Source: Litorilituus sp. (GTDB taxonomy: Bacteria; Pseudomonadota; Gammaproteobacteria; Enterobacterales; Alteromonadaceae). Taken from it: a DNA stretch of 64,000 bases. Below the pieces are notes generated by a model. The model did no database searches and was not told the origin of the DNA. It saw only the letters and a program-made list of their open reading frames with translations. The stretch's first letter is position 1, and each line of letters opens with the position of its first letter. Where the stretch lies: the NCBI GenBank assembly GCA_030754235.1, contig JASMAS010000097.1, forward strand, positions 1-64,000, given 5' to 3'. The translations under genes and the position numbers were made by a program. Shown here piece by piece: positions 33,285 through 42,864 of the stretch.

Positions 33285-36065
33285 CTAATGGGCTTCATCC
33301 CAATTATCGCCAATACCGGCCTCAGCAATAAGTGGCACAGAAAGTTCAACGGCATTATTCATTAACTCCACTAATTTTATAGTGGTTTTCTCAACAATAT
33401 CCTGATGAATTTCAAAAATTAATTCATCATGCACTTGCATGGTCATGTTAATGCGATCATCATTTTGCTCTGCCAACCAATCAGCCACTGATAACATGGC
33501 TTTTTTGATAATATCTGCGGCAGTGCCTTGCATTGGCGCATTAATTGCCGCACGTTCAGCTGCTTTTTTACGCATGCCATTTTTAGCATTAATGTCAGGT
33601 AAGAACAAACGTCGACCAAATAAGGTTTCAACATAGCCTTGCTCACTTGCCTGCTGACGCGTATCTTCCATATAAGCCAATACGCCCGGATAACGCTGGA
33701 AGTATTTGTCTTGGTATTCTTGTGCTTGCGCTCTACCAATATTGAGTTGTTTTGCTAAGCCAAAGGCTGACATACCATAAATTAAACCAAAATTAATGGC
33801 TTTAGCACTTCGGCGCTGATCACTTGTGACTTCATTTAACTCAACTGCAAAAATTTCTGCCGCAGTCGCTCGGTGAATATCTTTTCCCTCACTAAAAGCA
33901 GTCACCAAGCCTTGATCATTGGATAAGTGCGCCATAATGCGAAGCTCTATTTGTGAGTAATCAATGGCCACAATTTTATGATCAGTTGGCGCAATAAAAG
34001 CTTGGCGAATTTTTCGCCCTTGTTCGCTGCGAATTGGAATGTTTTGTAAGTTTGGATCTGTTGAAGATAGTCGACCTGTTGCAGTCACCGCTTGATGGTA
34101 TGACGTATGTACTCGTCCAGTTTTATTACTTACCATCATAGGTAGTTTATCTGTATAGGTGGACTTTAATTTACTTAAACCACGGTTTTCTAAAATAATT
34201 TTAGGTAATGGATAATCAAGAGCGAGTTCCTGAAGCACTTCTTCTGCAGTAGAAGGGGCTCCCTTTGGCGTTTTTTTGATCACCGGAATATTTAACTCTT
34301 CAAATAAAATTTGTTGTAACTGTTTAGGGGAGCCTAAATTAAAACTTTTGCCTGCTAAGTTATGAGCTTCAATTTCTAATTCATCTAAACGTTGGCCGAT
34401 ACTTTGGCTTTGCTCTGCCAGTATATCGCAATCAATCAGCACCCCTGTTTGCTCCATTTGAGCTAACACGGGTATTAACGGCATTTCTATGTCGTTATAA
34501 ACGCTCAATTGCGCTGGTAACTGCTTAAGTGCGGGAAAGAGGGCTTGATGCAAACGTAAAGTAATGTCGGCATCTTCTGCGGCATAATGCCCGGCTTTGT
34601 CAATATCTATTTGATTAAAGGTTAACTGTTTTGCACCTTTACCGGCAATATCTTCAAAGTGTACCGTTTTATAATCTAGATACTTAAGCGCAAGCGCATC
34701 CATGTTATGACGGGTGGCGACACTGTTATAGCAGTAGGACTCTATCATGGTATCAAAGTCAATACCCTGTAATGTAACCCCCTCATGGCTAAGTACATTG
34801 GCATCATACTTTAAGTTCTGACCAATTTTTTTGATTGTGGTGCTTTGCAATAAAGGTTTTAATTGTTCGAGTACCCATGCTTTATCTAACTGCTCAGGTG
34901 CACCAACATAATCATGAGTAAGAGGTACATAAGCAGCTTTTCCCACTTCAACAGCAAAGGATAAACCAACTAACTCAGCTTTCATGTAATCAACACTGGT
35001 GGTTTCAGTATCAAAAGCAAACACTTCTCTTTGTTGCAATTTGTCTAACCAGCGCATAAAGCTAGTCTTATCAAGAATAATATCATATTCACTTTGTACC
35101 ACCTCAACGCCAATAATATCATCGCCTGATTTATCTGTGGTAGGCTTTTTGGTTAGAGTCATAGAGGCTGTTTGGCTATCGCCCGCTTTGTTAGTTAAAT
35201 CCGCTAACAAACGTTTTAACTCGTACTCTTGATATAAAGTCGTTAATGCTTTTATATCAGGTGTTTTAGGTTGCAATTGCTCAACATTTTGCTCAAGTTC
35301 TACATCACACTTTATTGTCGCTAACTGGTAAGAGAGTGGCAGTTGCTCAAGTGCTTCACGTAAATTTTCACCAATTTTTCCTTTAACGTTTTCTGCATTG
35401 GCAATCACCTCATTCAAAGAGCCATGCTCGGCTAGCCATTTAACCGCCGTTTTAGGGCCACACTTAACCACACCAGGAATGTTATCAACCTTATCTCCCA
35501 TCAATGCTAAATAATCAATAATTTGATCAGGGCGAACACCAAACTTTTCGATAACCCCTGCTACATCCATTTCAACATCAGTCATAGTATTAATTAAACG
35601 TACGTGAGTTGTTACAAGCTGCGCCATGTCTTTATCGCCGGTAGAAATCACCGTTTCAATGCCTTGTTCACTGGCCTGTTTAGCTAAAGTACCAATAACA
35701 TCATCTGCTTCAACTTCAGGGATAACTAACAAGGGCAACCCCATGGCACGGATAATATCATGTAATGGCACTATCTGGCTGCGTAGGTCATCGGGCATGG
35801 GAGGACGATTGGCTTTGTATTGAGGATATAAGTCATTTCTAAAGGTTTTACCTTTCGCATCAAATACGACAACGACATTGCCGTTAGGGTAATCTTTTTT
35901 CAAACTGCGTATCATGTTTAATACGCCGGTTATAGCACCTGTTGGCCTACCATCTGCCGTTGATAACCCCTGCAAGTAAGGAACATGGTAAGCACGAAAT
36001 AGATAAGATGAACCATCAACCAAAATAAGTGGTGACAATTGAGAAGTTACAGAAAAGGTTGCCAT
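33285..36065 (-). CDS. polA: DNA polymerase I
   Basis: A 926-residue repair and Okazaki-processing polymerase. 5'-3' exonuclease domain (about 10-270; LVDGSSYLFRAYH, VFDAKGKTFRNDLYPQYKANR, GDKVDNIPGV), intact 3'-5' proofreading domain (FAFDTETTS near 350), and family-A polymerase domain with YSQIELRIMAHLS (motif A), RRSAKAINFGLIYGMS (O-helix) and MQVHDELIFE (motif C). Two perfect DnaA boxes lie 89-97 and 233-241 bases upstream of its start. Confidence 0.97.
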   Translation of the reverse strand: MATFSVTSQLSPLILVDGSSYLFRAYHVPYLQGLSTADGRPTGAITGVLNMIRSLKKDYPNGNVVVVFDAKGKTFRNDLYPQYKANRPPMPDDLRSQIVPLHDIIRAMGLPLLVIPEVEADDVIGTLAKQASEQGIETVISTGDKDMAQLVTTHVRLINTMTDVEMDVAGVIEKFGVRPDQIIDYLALMGDKVDNIPGVVKCGPKTAVKWLAEHGSLNEVIANAENVKGKIGENLREALEQLPLSYQLATIKCDVELEQNVEQLQPKTPDIKALTTLYQEYELKRLLADLTNKAGDSQTASMTLTKKPTTDKSGDDIIGVEVVQSEYDIILDKTSFMRWLDKLQQREVFAFDTETTSVDYMKAELVGLSFAVEVGKAAYVPLTHDYVGAPEQLDKAWVLEQLKPLLQSTTIKKIGQNLKYDANVLSHEGVTLQGIDFDTMIESYCYNSVATRHNMDALALKYLDYKTVHFEDIAGKGAKQLTFNQIDIDKAGHYAAEDADITLRLHQALFPALKQLPAQLSVYNDIEMPLIPVLAQMEQTGVLIDCDILAEQSQSIGQRLDELEIEAHNLAGKSFNLGSPKQLQQILFEELNIPVIKKTPKGAPSTAEEVLQELALDYPLPKIILENRGLSKLKSTYTDKLPMMVSNKTGRVHTSYHQAVTATGRLSSTDPNLQNIPIRSEQGRKIRQAFIAPTDHKIVAIDYSQIELRIMAHLSNDQGLVTAFSEGKDIHRATAAEIFAVELNEVTSDQRRSAKAINFGLIYGMSAFGLAKQLNIGRAQAQEYQDKYFQRYPGVLAYMEDTRQQASEQGYVETLFGRRLFLPDINAKNGMRKKAAERAAINAPMQGTAADIIKKAMLSVADWLAEQNDDRINMTMQVHDELIFEIHQDIVEKTTIKLVELMNNAVELSVPLIAEAGIGDNWDEAH

Positions 36066-36153
36066 AAAAATTTACACAAAGATTAAAATTTGGCTAAGCA
36101 TGCCATAAAGCAAACATTTGCTCCACTGTCGAATATAAAGAGCAAGATTGTTT

Positions 36154-36162
36154 TGTGGATAA
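36154..36162. promoter_or_regulatory. DnaA box
   Basis: TGTGGATAA, a perfect match (reverse of TTATCCACA), 89 bases upstream of the polA start. Confidence 0.6.
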
Positions 36163-36297
36163 GTGTGTTGAAAAGCACAACAAGAGACCAAAAAGGAAAA
36201 GACCACCCTTTAAGATAGCTATCCCATAGCTATGATTTTGTTAAGAAAAGTTAATAACAAAACCCTTTTTACGCTCAATGTTTTTTATTTTTGTTTT

Positions 36298-36306
36298 TGT
36301 GGATAA
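36298..36306. promoter_or_regulatory. DnaA box
   Basis: Second perfect TGTGGATAA, same orientation, 144 bases from the first, inside AT-rich sequence. Confidence 0.6.
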
Positions 36307-36646
36307 AAACATTATCAACGTTACTTTTTTTGTACAAAAGGTATACAACAAGAAATAACGAGCTAAAAGACTATCAGATTTTGACAGCTTTACTAGTAGA
36401 TTATTAAACTTTTTTTAAAGCTTTTTCTTCAATTAAAATAACAAAAAAACATAAGCGAGAAATGACGTGACCTGACAAGACCCTCTGTGTTAACAAGGAG
36501 GGAAACTTAATCAACATGTACTTAATATTGTGTTAGCTTAGCTCCTTATTGAAAACCCTTCATTTCTAGCACTGCGATCAAAAAGCATTTGATTGACTAC
36601 TTTTGTTTCGTTTCCTAAAAAAATCTATCGTTTATAATTTACAGGC

Positions 36647-38005
36647 CTAACGGGTCATAGTAACAAACTCTTCCGCCGAAGTAGGGTGTATTGCAATAGT
36701 ATTGTCAAAGTCCGCTTTAGTAGCTCCCATTTTTAACGCCACAGCAAAACCTTGTAGTAATTCATCACTACCAAAACCAATAGCGTGAATTCCAACAATT
36801 TTTTCTTCTTTGCCCACACAAATAAGTTTCATTCTGGTCGGTTGTCGATATTCTTCGGTAATGGCTTGGTACAACGCAGTGAATTGAGAGGTAAACACGG
36901 TGATATTGTCTTGGCCATACTCAATTTCTGCCTCTGCTTCAGTTAAGCCTACCGTACCAATAACAGGGTGGCTAAATACCACGGTGGCAATATCGGTATA
37001 ATCGAGATGTTCGTCAGGCTTGTTATTAAATAAACGTTCACACAAGCGACGACCTGCAGCAACAGCAACGGGAGTTAATTGCGCGCGACCTGTATTATCA
37101 CCTACCGCATATATACCTTCAACACTAGTATTTTGATATTTATCAGTTTTAATATAACCTTGTTCATTGGTTTCTATACCAATACGCTCTAAATTAATAT
37201 TGTCTGTGGCTGGTTGTCGGCCTATTGCCCAGACAAGCTTTTCTACAGGCCCAATCGTTTGTCCATTAGTCAGATGCACCAATAAATTACCATCATCACG
37301 CTTTTCGATACGCTCAGGCGTTGAATGTTTGTGCAATGTTGGTCCGTGCTTTTCCATTTGCTCTACAAGGGTGGTTGATAACATTTCATCAAATGTGCGT
37401 AATGGTTTTTCTTTGCGTATTAACAAGTGTGTTTGCGTACCAAGAGCATGAAAAACGCCAGCAAGCTCAACCGCTATATACCCTGCGCCAACTACTGCAA
37501 CAGACTTAGGTTGCTCTTTTAAAGCAAAAAAACCATCTGAGTCTATACCATATTCCGCACCTTCAATACTTGGGATAGATGGTTTACCACCTGTAGCAAT
37601 CGTAATATGATCAGCGGTATAAAGCGTACCATCTACTTCAATGGTATTTTCATCAATAAACTTAGCAAAACCCTGAATAACGGTCACATTGTTAGCATCA
37701 AAACCACGTTGATATGCACCATGAATACGCTCGATATAAGCGTCACGGTTGTCAATAAGTTTGCGCCAATCAAAGCCGTTTTTATCCACCTTAAAACCAT
37801 AATCATTGGCATATTTAAGAGCATCACTAATTTGCCCTGCATACCACATGGCTTTTTTAGGTACACAACCAACATTCACACACGTGCCACCAATATGTTT
37901 TGCTTCTATTACCGCCGATTTTTTGCCTAGCTTTGCGGCTCTGTTTGCTGATGCAATGCCACCACTGCCTCCACCAATCGCTATATAATCAAAGTGTTGT
38001 GTCAT
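36647..38005 (-). CDS. gor: Glutathione reductase
   Basis: A 452-residue FAD- and NADPH-dependent flavoenzyme keeping glutathione reduced in the cytoplasm. FAD site [18 protein letters not shown] (7-24), redox-active disulfide Cys42-Cys47 (GGTCVNVGC), NADPH site [15 protein letters not shown] near 170 with downstream Arg residues (LIRKEKPLR), and C-terminal dimer motif HPTSAEEF with the catalytic His. Length matches E. coli Gor (450). Monocistronic. Confidence 0.96.
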   Translation of the reverse strand: MTQHFDYIAIGGGSGGIASANRAAKLGKKSAVIEAKHIGGTCVNVGCVPKKAMWYAGQISDALKYANDYGFKVDKNGFDWRKLIDNRDAYIERIHGAYQRGFDANNVTVIQGFAKFIDENTIEVDGTLYTADHITIATGGKPSIPSIEGAEYGIDSDGFFALKEQPKSVAVVGAGYIAVELAGVFHALGTQTHLLIRKEKPLRTFDEMLSTTLVEQMEKHGPTLHKHSTPERIEKRDDGNLLVHLTNGQTIGPVEKLVWAIGRQPATDNINLERIGIETNEQGYIKTDKYQNTSVEGIYAVGDNTGRAQLTPVAVAAGRRLCERLFNNKPDEHLDYTDIATVVFSHPVIGTVGLTEAEAEIEYGQDNITVFTSQFTALYQAITEEYRQPTRMKLICVGKEEKIVGIHAIGFGSDELLQGFAVALKMGATKADFDNTIAIHPTSAEEFVTMTR

Positions 38006-38112
38006 GGTCAGTCCTAAAAGTTATTTCTATACTGATTAATATTGGTACAAAACGAATTTTTTCAAGCACTACTGGATTACTCCCCCTGATTACTCAGCAT
38101 AAGTAGATTAAA

Positions 38113-41100
38113 TTAATTAGTTTTTATTTCTGTCGTGTTGGCCGCTAAATATTCACTAATAGTTTTCGCATCAACAGGTTTGCTATATAAATAACCTTGA
38201 ATATAGTTACAGTCTCGCTCGGTTAAATATTTAAGTTGCGTAATTGTTTCAACCCCTTCGGCAATACAATGCATATTCAGTCGCTTGGCTAGTACTAGGG
38301 TTGCATCAACAATCGCCTCATCAGTTTTCTCCTCTCCAATGCCAGAAACAAAACTACGATCAATTTTAATAATATCAAGGGGTAAACGTTTTAGATAACT
38401 GAGGGAAGAAAACCCAGTACCAAAATCATCAAGCGCTAGAATTACGCCAAGTTTTGACAATGCCTGCATGGTTCTTATCGATTTTTCAGGCTCTGAAAGC
38501 AAAGCACTTTCTGTTACTTCTATTTTTAATAGGTGGGCAGGTAAATCATAAGCTTTTAACTGCGTTGAAATATAGCCAACCAAGTTTTCTTTAGCAAAAT
38601 GCTTTGGAGATAAATTAACAGATAAGTACAACGCTGGACGCAATTTATGCCATTTTTTTAAATCTTTCAAGCCTCGCTCTAATGCCGCCTCAGTCATAGA
38701 AACAATGATCCCAAGCTCTTCAGCAATATCAATAAAGGCCCCTGGTGCCACTATGGTATTATTTTTTTGCCAACGCATTAATAACTCAAATCCAACAGCT
38801 TTTCCCTTATTGGCATTGATGATGGGTTGATAGTGATTAAAAAATTCATCATTGCTGTAAGCTAACTTAACATTAGATTCCTTCGTTAGTCGCTCATTCG
38901 CTTCTTTATTCATTCTTGGAGTAAAAAACTGAAAAGTATTTCTCCCTAATTGCTTAGCATGGTACATCGCAACATCGGCATGCCTTAATAATGAAATACA
39001 ATCATCGGCATCATTAGGGTACAAAGAAATCCCAACGCTAGCACCAATACTCACTTGATTTTGTGATAGTTCAACGGGCTGTTCTACACAAGCAATAATT
39101 TTTTGAGCTATTTTCCCTAACTCTGAAGAGCTACGAAATGATTCCAGTAAAACCACAAATTCATCACCACCAATACGCGCAATGGTATCATCTACCCGTA
39201 ATAAATCGGACAGCCGTCGTGTCACCTCAACTAACAGTAAGTCTCCACAATCGTGCCCTAAAGAGTCATTAACTTGTTTAAACCTGTCCAAATCAATAAA
39301 AAATAACGCAATTGAAGTGCCTTTTCTTTTTGCTATGTCAGTAGCGTGTTTAATTCTCTCTAATAATAAGCTTCTATTTGGCAAGTCAGTTAAGTGATCA
39401 TAGTTAGCTAAATAGCGGAGTTCTTTTTCTGCCGCTTTTTGCGCACTGATATCAGTAAGTACACAAACATAATGTAATTGCTTAGTTGTTTTATTGGTAC
39501 CTACATTAATATTGACCAACACATGAAACTCTTGCCCTGAATCTGTAATAACCAACTCTTCACCGCGCCAGTGCTCTCCCTCACCAAGTGAGGTAAATAA
39601 TTCATTATAAAACAGCCATTTTTTCCTAGTTAGCCCCAATAATTTACTATTAAATTTAAAATTTTCTTCTTTCCAGCCAAAAACTGTCCTCATAGATTGA
39701 TTTGCTGTTACACGTGTAAAATCTTGATTTACAATAAGAACCCAGTCAGTTGTTTGTTTAAATGCTTCGCCGTAATACTGACTACGCATTTCTTCATCTC
39801 TATTTTTGGTAATGTTGGTATATGAGCCCGTAATTCTACTTGGCTTATCATGTTTATCTACACTGACAATTTTGCCAAGGTCTTTATACCATAACCAATG
39901 GCCCCGTGAATGTTGTAGGCGATAAGTACAAGAAAATGTTTTTTCTGGCTCATTCTCTTCAATAAAAGTTTGCCAAGTCGATACAAAGGTCTTTCTATCA
40001 TCGGGATGAATTAGCTCAATATGTTGAGATAGCGAATGGGATGTTGCTAAATCTACATAACCCAACTCTTGAGCAATGCGCTTACCAAACATTAAATTAT
40101 CATGGGATTGCCAATCCCACACTTCACTATTACTACCCGCTAAAGCTAATTGTAAGCGGTTTTCTCTAAATCTTACCTCCCGGTGGCTCTCAAGCAGTTG
40201 TTGCCTTTGCACATTACGATTATATATCCAAATCAACAACACCCCCAAAGAGAAAACAGTATAAAGAACATAAGCTAAAGGTGATAAAAATGGTGGATAA
40301 CTAACTCTTATTTTTATGTTCTTCGTTTTAGAATACTTTCCTGTGACTGGTGATTTAGCACGAATAGAAAGAACATGTTGTCCTGAAGGTAGGCTAGAAA
40401 AGGTAATTTTATTTTCAGTGGTTGCTGGGTACTTAACACTGCTAACTCCTCGTAGTTCATACTCAAACACTACATTATTTTTTCTATCGGCATAAGAAAG
40501 TGTCGAGAAGTCAAACTGAATACCAACATCGTCATGTTGTAATAGCACCTCTTCTTTTTGATTAATAAACCAGGAAGAAACTAACTCTCTGGAAATAATA
40601 TTAATTCCGGTAACAAACACTTCAATTTTACGGTTACTTTGCTTATTTTTTAATAAGTTAGGTTCAAAAACACTGACCCCTTCCATAGAGCCATACATCA
40701 GCTTACCGTCAGGTAACTTCCCCTTTGCCCCACTATTAAATTCCATCGCAGGCAAACCATCGAAGGTGGTAAATTGACGTAAATGCTGACTATCAACATC
40801 TAGTAAAAATAAGCCTTTATGAGTTGAAAACCATAAATCTCCATCTTCATCGGTTAATAAGCTATAAACATTGTTATCGATAATCGAGTTATTATTATGA
40901 TAAAAATACTTAACCTTAAATGATGATAACTCTAAACCTAACAAACCTTTAGTGGGGTAGCCTAACCAAAAAACACCATTTTTATCAACAACCCAATCAT
41001 CAAAGGCGCCCCATTCACTCGCGGCAACATCAGGGTGTTTGTATAAGAGATTGGTTTCTTGAGTCTCTAGGTCATACTCCCATAGACTGTCATTTGTACT

Positions 41101-42684
41101 AAACAACATGCGCTGTGTATTGGGCAGTAAGCCAAGAAATTTATAAATTTTTGCCGCCGGTACTATGGTGGTAATTGCCGTTAAGTTATCTAGCTTACCC
41201 GTAACTAAATCAATCCTCGAGATTTTCGACGCTTCAACCAACCAAAGGTAACGGTTTTCTTGCAAATAAGGGGAAAAGTTTTTTTTTGCTAATACATCAA
41301 TAACAGCCTTACTAAAAGGCCAATTGATCACTTTTTTTAAACCTGTGTTATATAACAAAATCCCTTTTGCGGTAGCCAGTATTAAATGATCTTTTTTGTA
41401 GTGATAAATTTGGTAAATATGATTTTTACTATACTGGCTTTTTTTACTTGAACCCACCATATATTTTTCTATGGTGCCTTTTACATTATCAACAAAATTA
41501 AAACCTTGGCTTGTTCCAACCCAAAAGCTATCATCCACTTCTTCTCGTAATGCCCATACGGCATTGTTACTAAGGCTTTCTGTTGCCCCTTTCTTATAGC
41601 GATAATTACGAATGAGTTCGCGACTAGGATCCCATAAGTAGACACCAGAGGTTAATGAGCCTAACCAAAAAGTACCACTGTTATCCTGCGCCAGAGAAAT
41701 AATGAGGTTATTAGATACATCATCAAAATAATCACTAAAACCAAATAAAAATTCGGCTTGCCTTGTGCTAATATTAAATTTATATAACCCCTTATTACTA
41801 GCAATATACAGTTGATTATTTGCATACAAAAACTGCCGAGCAGAGATGTCTTCTATGACCTGCTGATAGTTTGAAAGTGATGACTTCCCCTGTATATAAT
41901 CACGAATATTATCGGTGTTGATACAATAAACACCATCATTTGAGCCAATATATAAATCATTTTTTTGACTTAAAAATAAAGAAGACGTGTTATTTGCTTC
42001 AGCAGCACTGACGCTGTTATCAGGATATTCTGCTGATGTTGAGGGAAGTTTTTTCCACTGTTCACTATCAATACTGTATGCGTACACGCCAACACGTGTT
42101 GCAACGTAAAGCATCTGATTAACATATATAATTTGAAAAATATTATTTTGTTCTATTAGCTCTTTTGATAAATCTAGCGCTACTATAAACTTTTGCTTTT
42201 TGTCGGAGTAAAAGCCAACCTTCTTAGTGGTAGCAATCCAATACCCTTGTTCACCTTGGTTATTTTTACCTTCAATCACATCTACTGCAAAGTGATTTAG
42301 TTCATTGATAAAAGGTTGCTGATAATTATTGTTTTTAGGCTCAAAGCGGTATAAGCCGTTACTTGCATTAATCCATACCCAACCTTGTTTATCCTCTTTA
42401 ACAAAGTGAATACGGGTATCAACAAACTGATTATTAGGGCCTGAAAGTTGTTTTATTGAATAACCATCATAAAAGTTAAGTCCATTCTCTGTAGCAAACC
42501 AAACCAAGCCATTTTTACTGGCCAAAATACTTTTAACCGTACCTTGCGATAACCCCTGTTCAACTGAAATTTGCTGTAAAGACAAATTTTTAACACGAGA
42601 AATTTGTTCAGCCCATGTGCTAAAGCTCAACATAACAGCCAGAATAGCTAACCATGAAGTTATAGAGAAATTAATACGCTTCAA
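38113..42684 (-). CDS. Two-propeller sensor with PAS, GGDEF and EAL domains
   Basis: A 1523-residue membrane sensor. Signal peptide (about 1-25, ending TWA), periplasmic Reg_prop beta-propellers (about 30-690, repeats such as GLVWFATENGLNFYDG, GDLWFSTHKGLFLLD), a Y_Y_Y domain (about 700-795), one membrane helix (about 803-824), PAS domains (about 840-1090), GGDEF near 1167-1171 and EAL domain from about 1290. The cyclase site RIGGDEF is intact and RVDD, five residues before it, fits the inhibitory c-di-GMP site. The EAL signature reads ELL (GFELLMRW), but EVTESAL, DDFGTGFSSLSYL and KIDRSF are present. Likely makes and/or degrades c-di-GMP in response to a periplasmic ligand, probably a carbohydrate by family analogy. 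Confidence 0.93.
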   Translation of the reverse strand: MKRINFSITSWLAILAVMLSFSTWAEQISRVKNLSLQQISVEQGLSQGTVKSILASKNGLVWFATENGLNFYDGYSIKQLSGPNNQFVDTRIHFVKEDKQGWVWINASNGLYRFEPKNNNYQQPFINELNHFAVDVIEGKNNQGEQGYWIATTKKVGFYSDKKQKFIVALDLSKELIEQNNIFQIIYVNQMLYVATRVGVYAYSIDSEQWKKLPSTSAEYPDNSVSAAEANNTSSLFLSQKNDLYIGSNDGVYCINTDNIRDYIQGKSSLSNYQQVIEDISARQFLYANNQLYIASNKGLYKFNISTRQAEFLFGFSDYFDDVSNNLIISLAQDNSGTFWLGSLTSGVYLWDPSRELIRNYRYKKGATESLSNNAVWALREEVDDSFWVGTSQGFNFVDNVKGTIEKYMVGSSKKSQYSKNHIYQIYHYKKDHLILATAKGILLYNTGLKKVINWPFSKAVIDVLAKKNFSPYLQENRYLWLVEASKISRIDLVTGKLDNLTAITTIVPAAKIYKFLGLLPNTQRMLFSTNDSLWEYDLETQETNLLYKHPDVAASEWGAFDDWVVDKNGVFWLGYPTKGLLGLELSSFKVKYFYHNNNSIIDNNVYSLLTDEDGDLWFSTHKGLFLLDVDSQHLRQFTTFDGLPAMEFNSGAKGKLPDGKLMYGSMEGVSVFEPNLLKNKQSNRKIEVFVTGINIISRELVSSWFINQKEEVLLQHDDVGIQFDFSTLSYADRKNNVVFEYELRGVSSVKYPATTENKITFSSLPSGQHVLSIRAKSPVTGKYSKTKNIKIRVSYPPFLSPLAYVLYTVFSLGVLLIWIYNRNVQRQQLLESHREVRFRENRLQLALAGSNSEVWDWQSHDNLMFGKRIAQELGYVDLATSHSLSQHIELIHPDDRKTFVSTWQTFIEENEPEKTFSCTYRLQHSRGHWLWYKDLGKIVSVDKHDKPSRITGSYTNITKNRDEEMRSQYYGEAFKQTTDWVLIVNQDFTRVTANQSMRTVFGWKEENFKFNSKLLGLTRKKWLFYNELFTSLGEGEHWRGEELVITDSGQEFHVLVNINVGTNKTTKQLHYVCVLTDISAQKAAEKELRYLANYDHLTDLPNRSLLLERIKHATDIAKRKGTSIALFFIDLDRFKQVNDSLGHDCGDLLLVEVTRRLSDLLRVDDTIARIGGDEFVVLLESFRSSSELGKIAQKIIACVEQPVELSQNQVSIGASVGISLYPNDADDCISLLRHADVAMYHAKQLGRNTFQFFTPRMNKEANERLTKESNVKLAYSNDEFFNHYQPIINANKGKAVGFELLMRWQKNNTIVAPGAFIDIAEELGIIVSMTEAALERGLKDLKKWHKLRPALYLSVNLSPKHFAKENLVGYISTQLKAYDLPAHLLKIEVTESALLSEPEKSIRTMQALSKLGVILALDDFGTGFSSLSYLKRLPLDIIKIDRSFVSGIGEEKTDEAIVDATLVLAKRLNMHCIAEGVETITQLKYLTERDCNYIQGYLYSKPVDAKTISEYLAANTTEIKTN

Positions 42685-42864
42685 ACATTTATTACCTTAA
42701 TTATTTAAACGAATAATCTAACAAATAAGTACCCTCATTATAACAACTCTAAAACAAAGTAATAAATTTGCTGACAAACTATTTATTTATCGTATAAAGC
42801 ACTTGAATCTGCAAGATAATGACATCACATTGATACTATCTTTTCTATTATTGTGCTTACTGCT

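Larger units (their letters stand above)
36066..36646. other. AT-rich polA upstream region with two DnaA boxes
   Basis: A 581-base gap between polA and gor. TGTGGATAA occurs twice in the same orientation, at 36154-36162 and 36298-36306. ATAGCTAT is repeated at 36215-36222 and 36226-36233 around CCC. The stretch 36235-36450 is very AT-rich. A perfect AAGGAGG (36495-36501) is followed 14 bases later by an ATG that opens only six codons, so no gene is called. The region must contain the polA promoter and probably the 3' end of the gor transcript. Confidence 0.5.

Noticed and set aside
36495..36535. Small gene after the perfect AAGGAGG at 36495
   Set aside because: The next ATG is 14 bases away and opens only six codons.
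36066..36646. Replication origin beside polA
   Set aside because: Two DnaA boxes and AT-richness, but few GATC sites, no array of boxes and no origin-type neighbours; the origin is more likely beyond the mnmG end.
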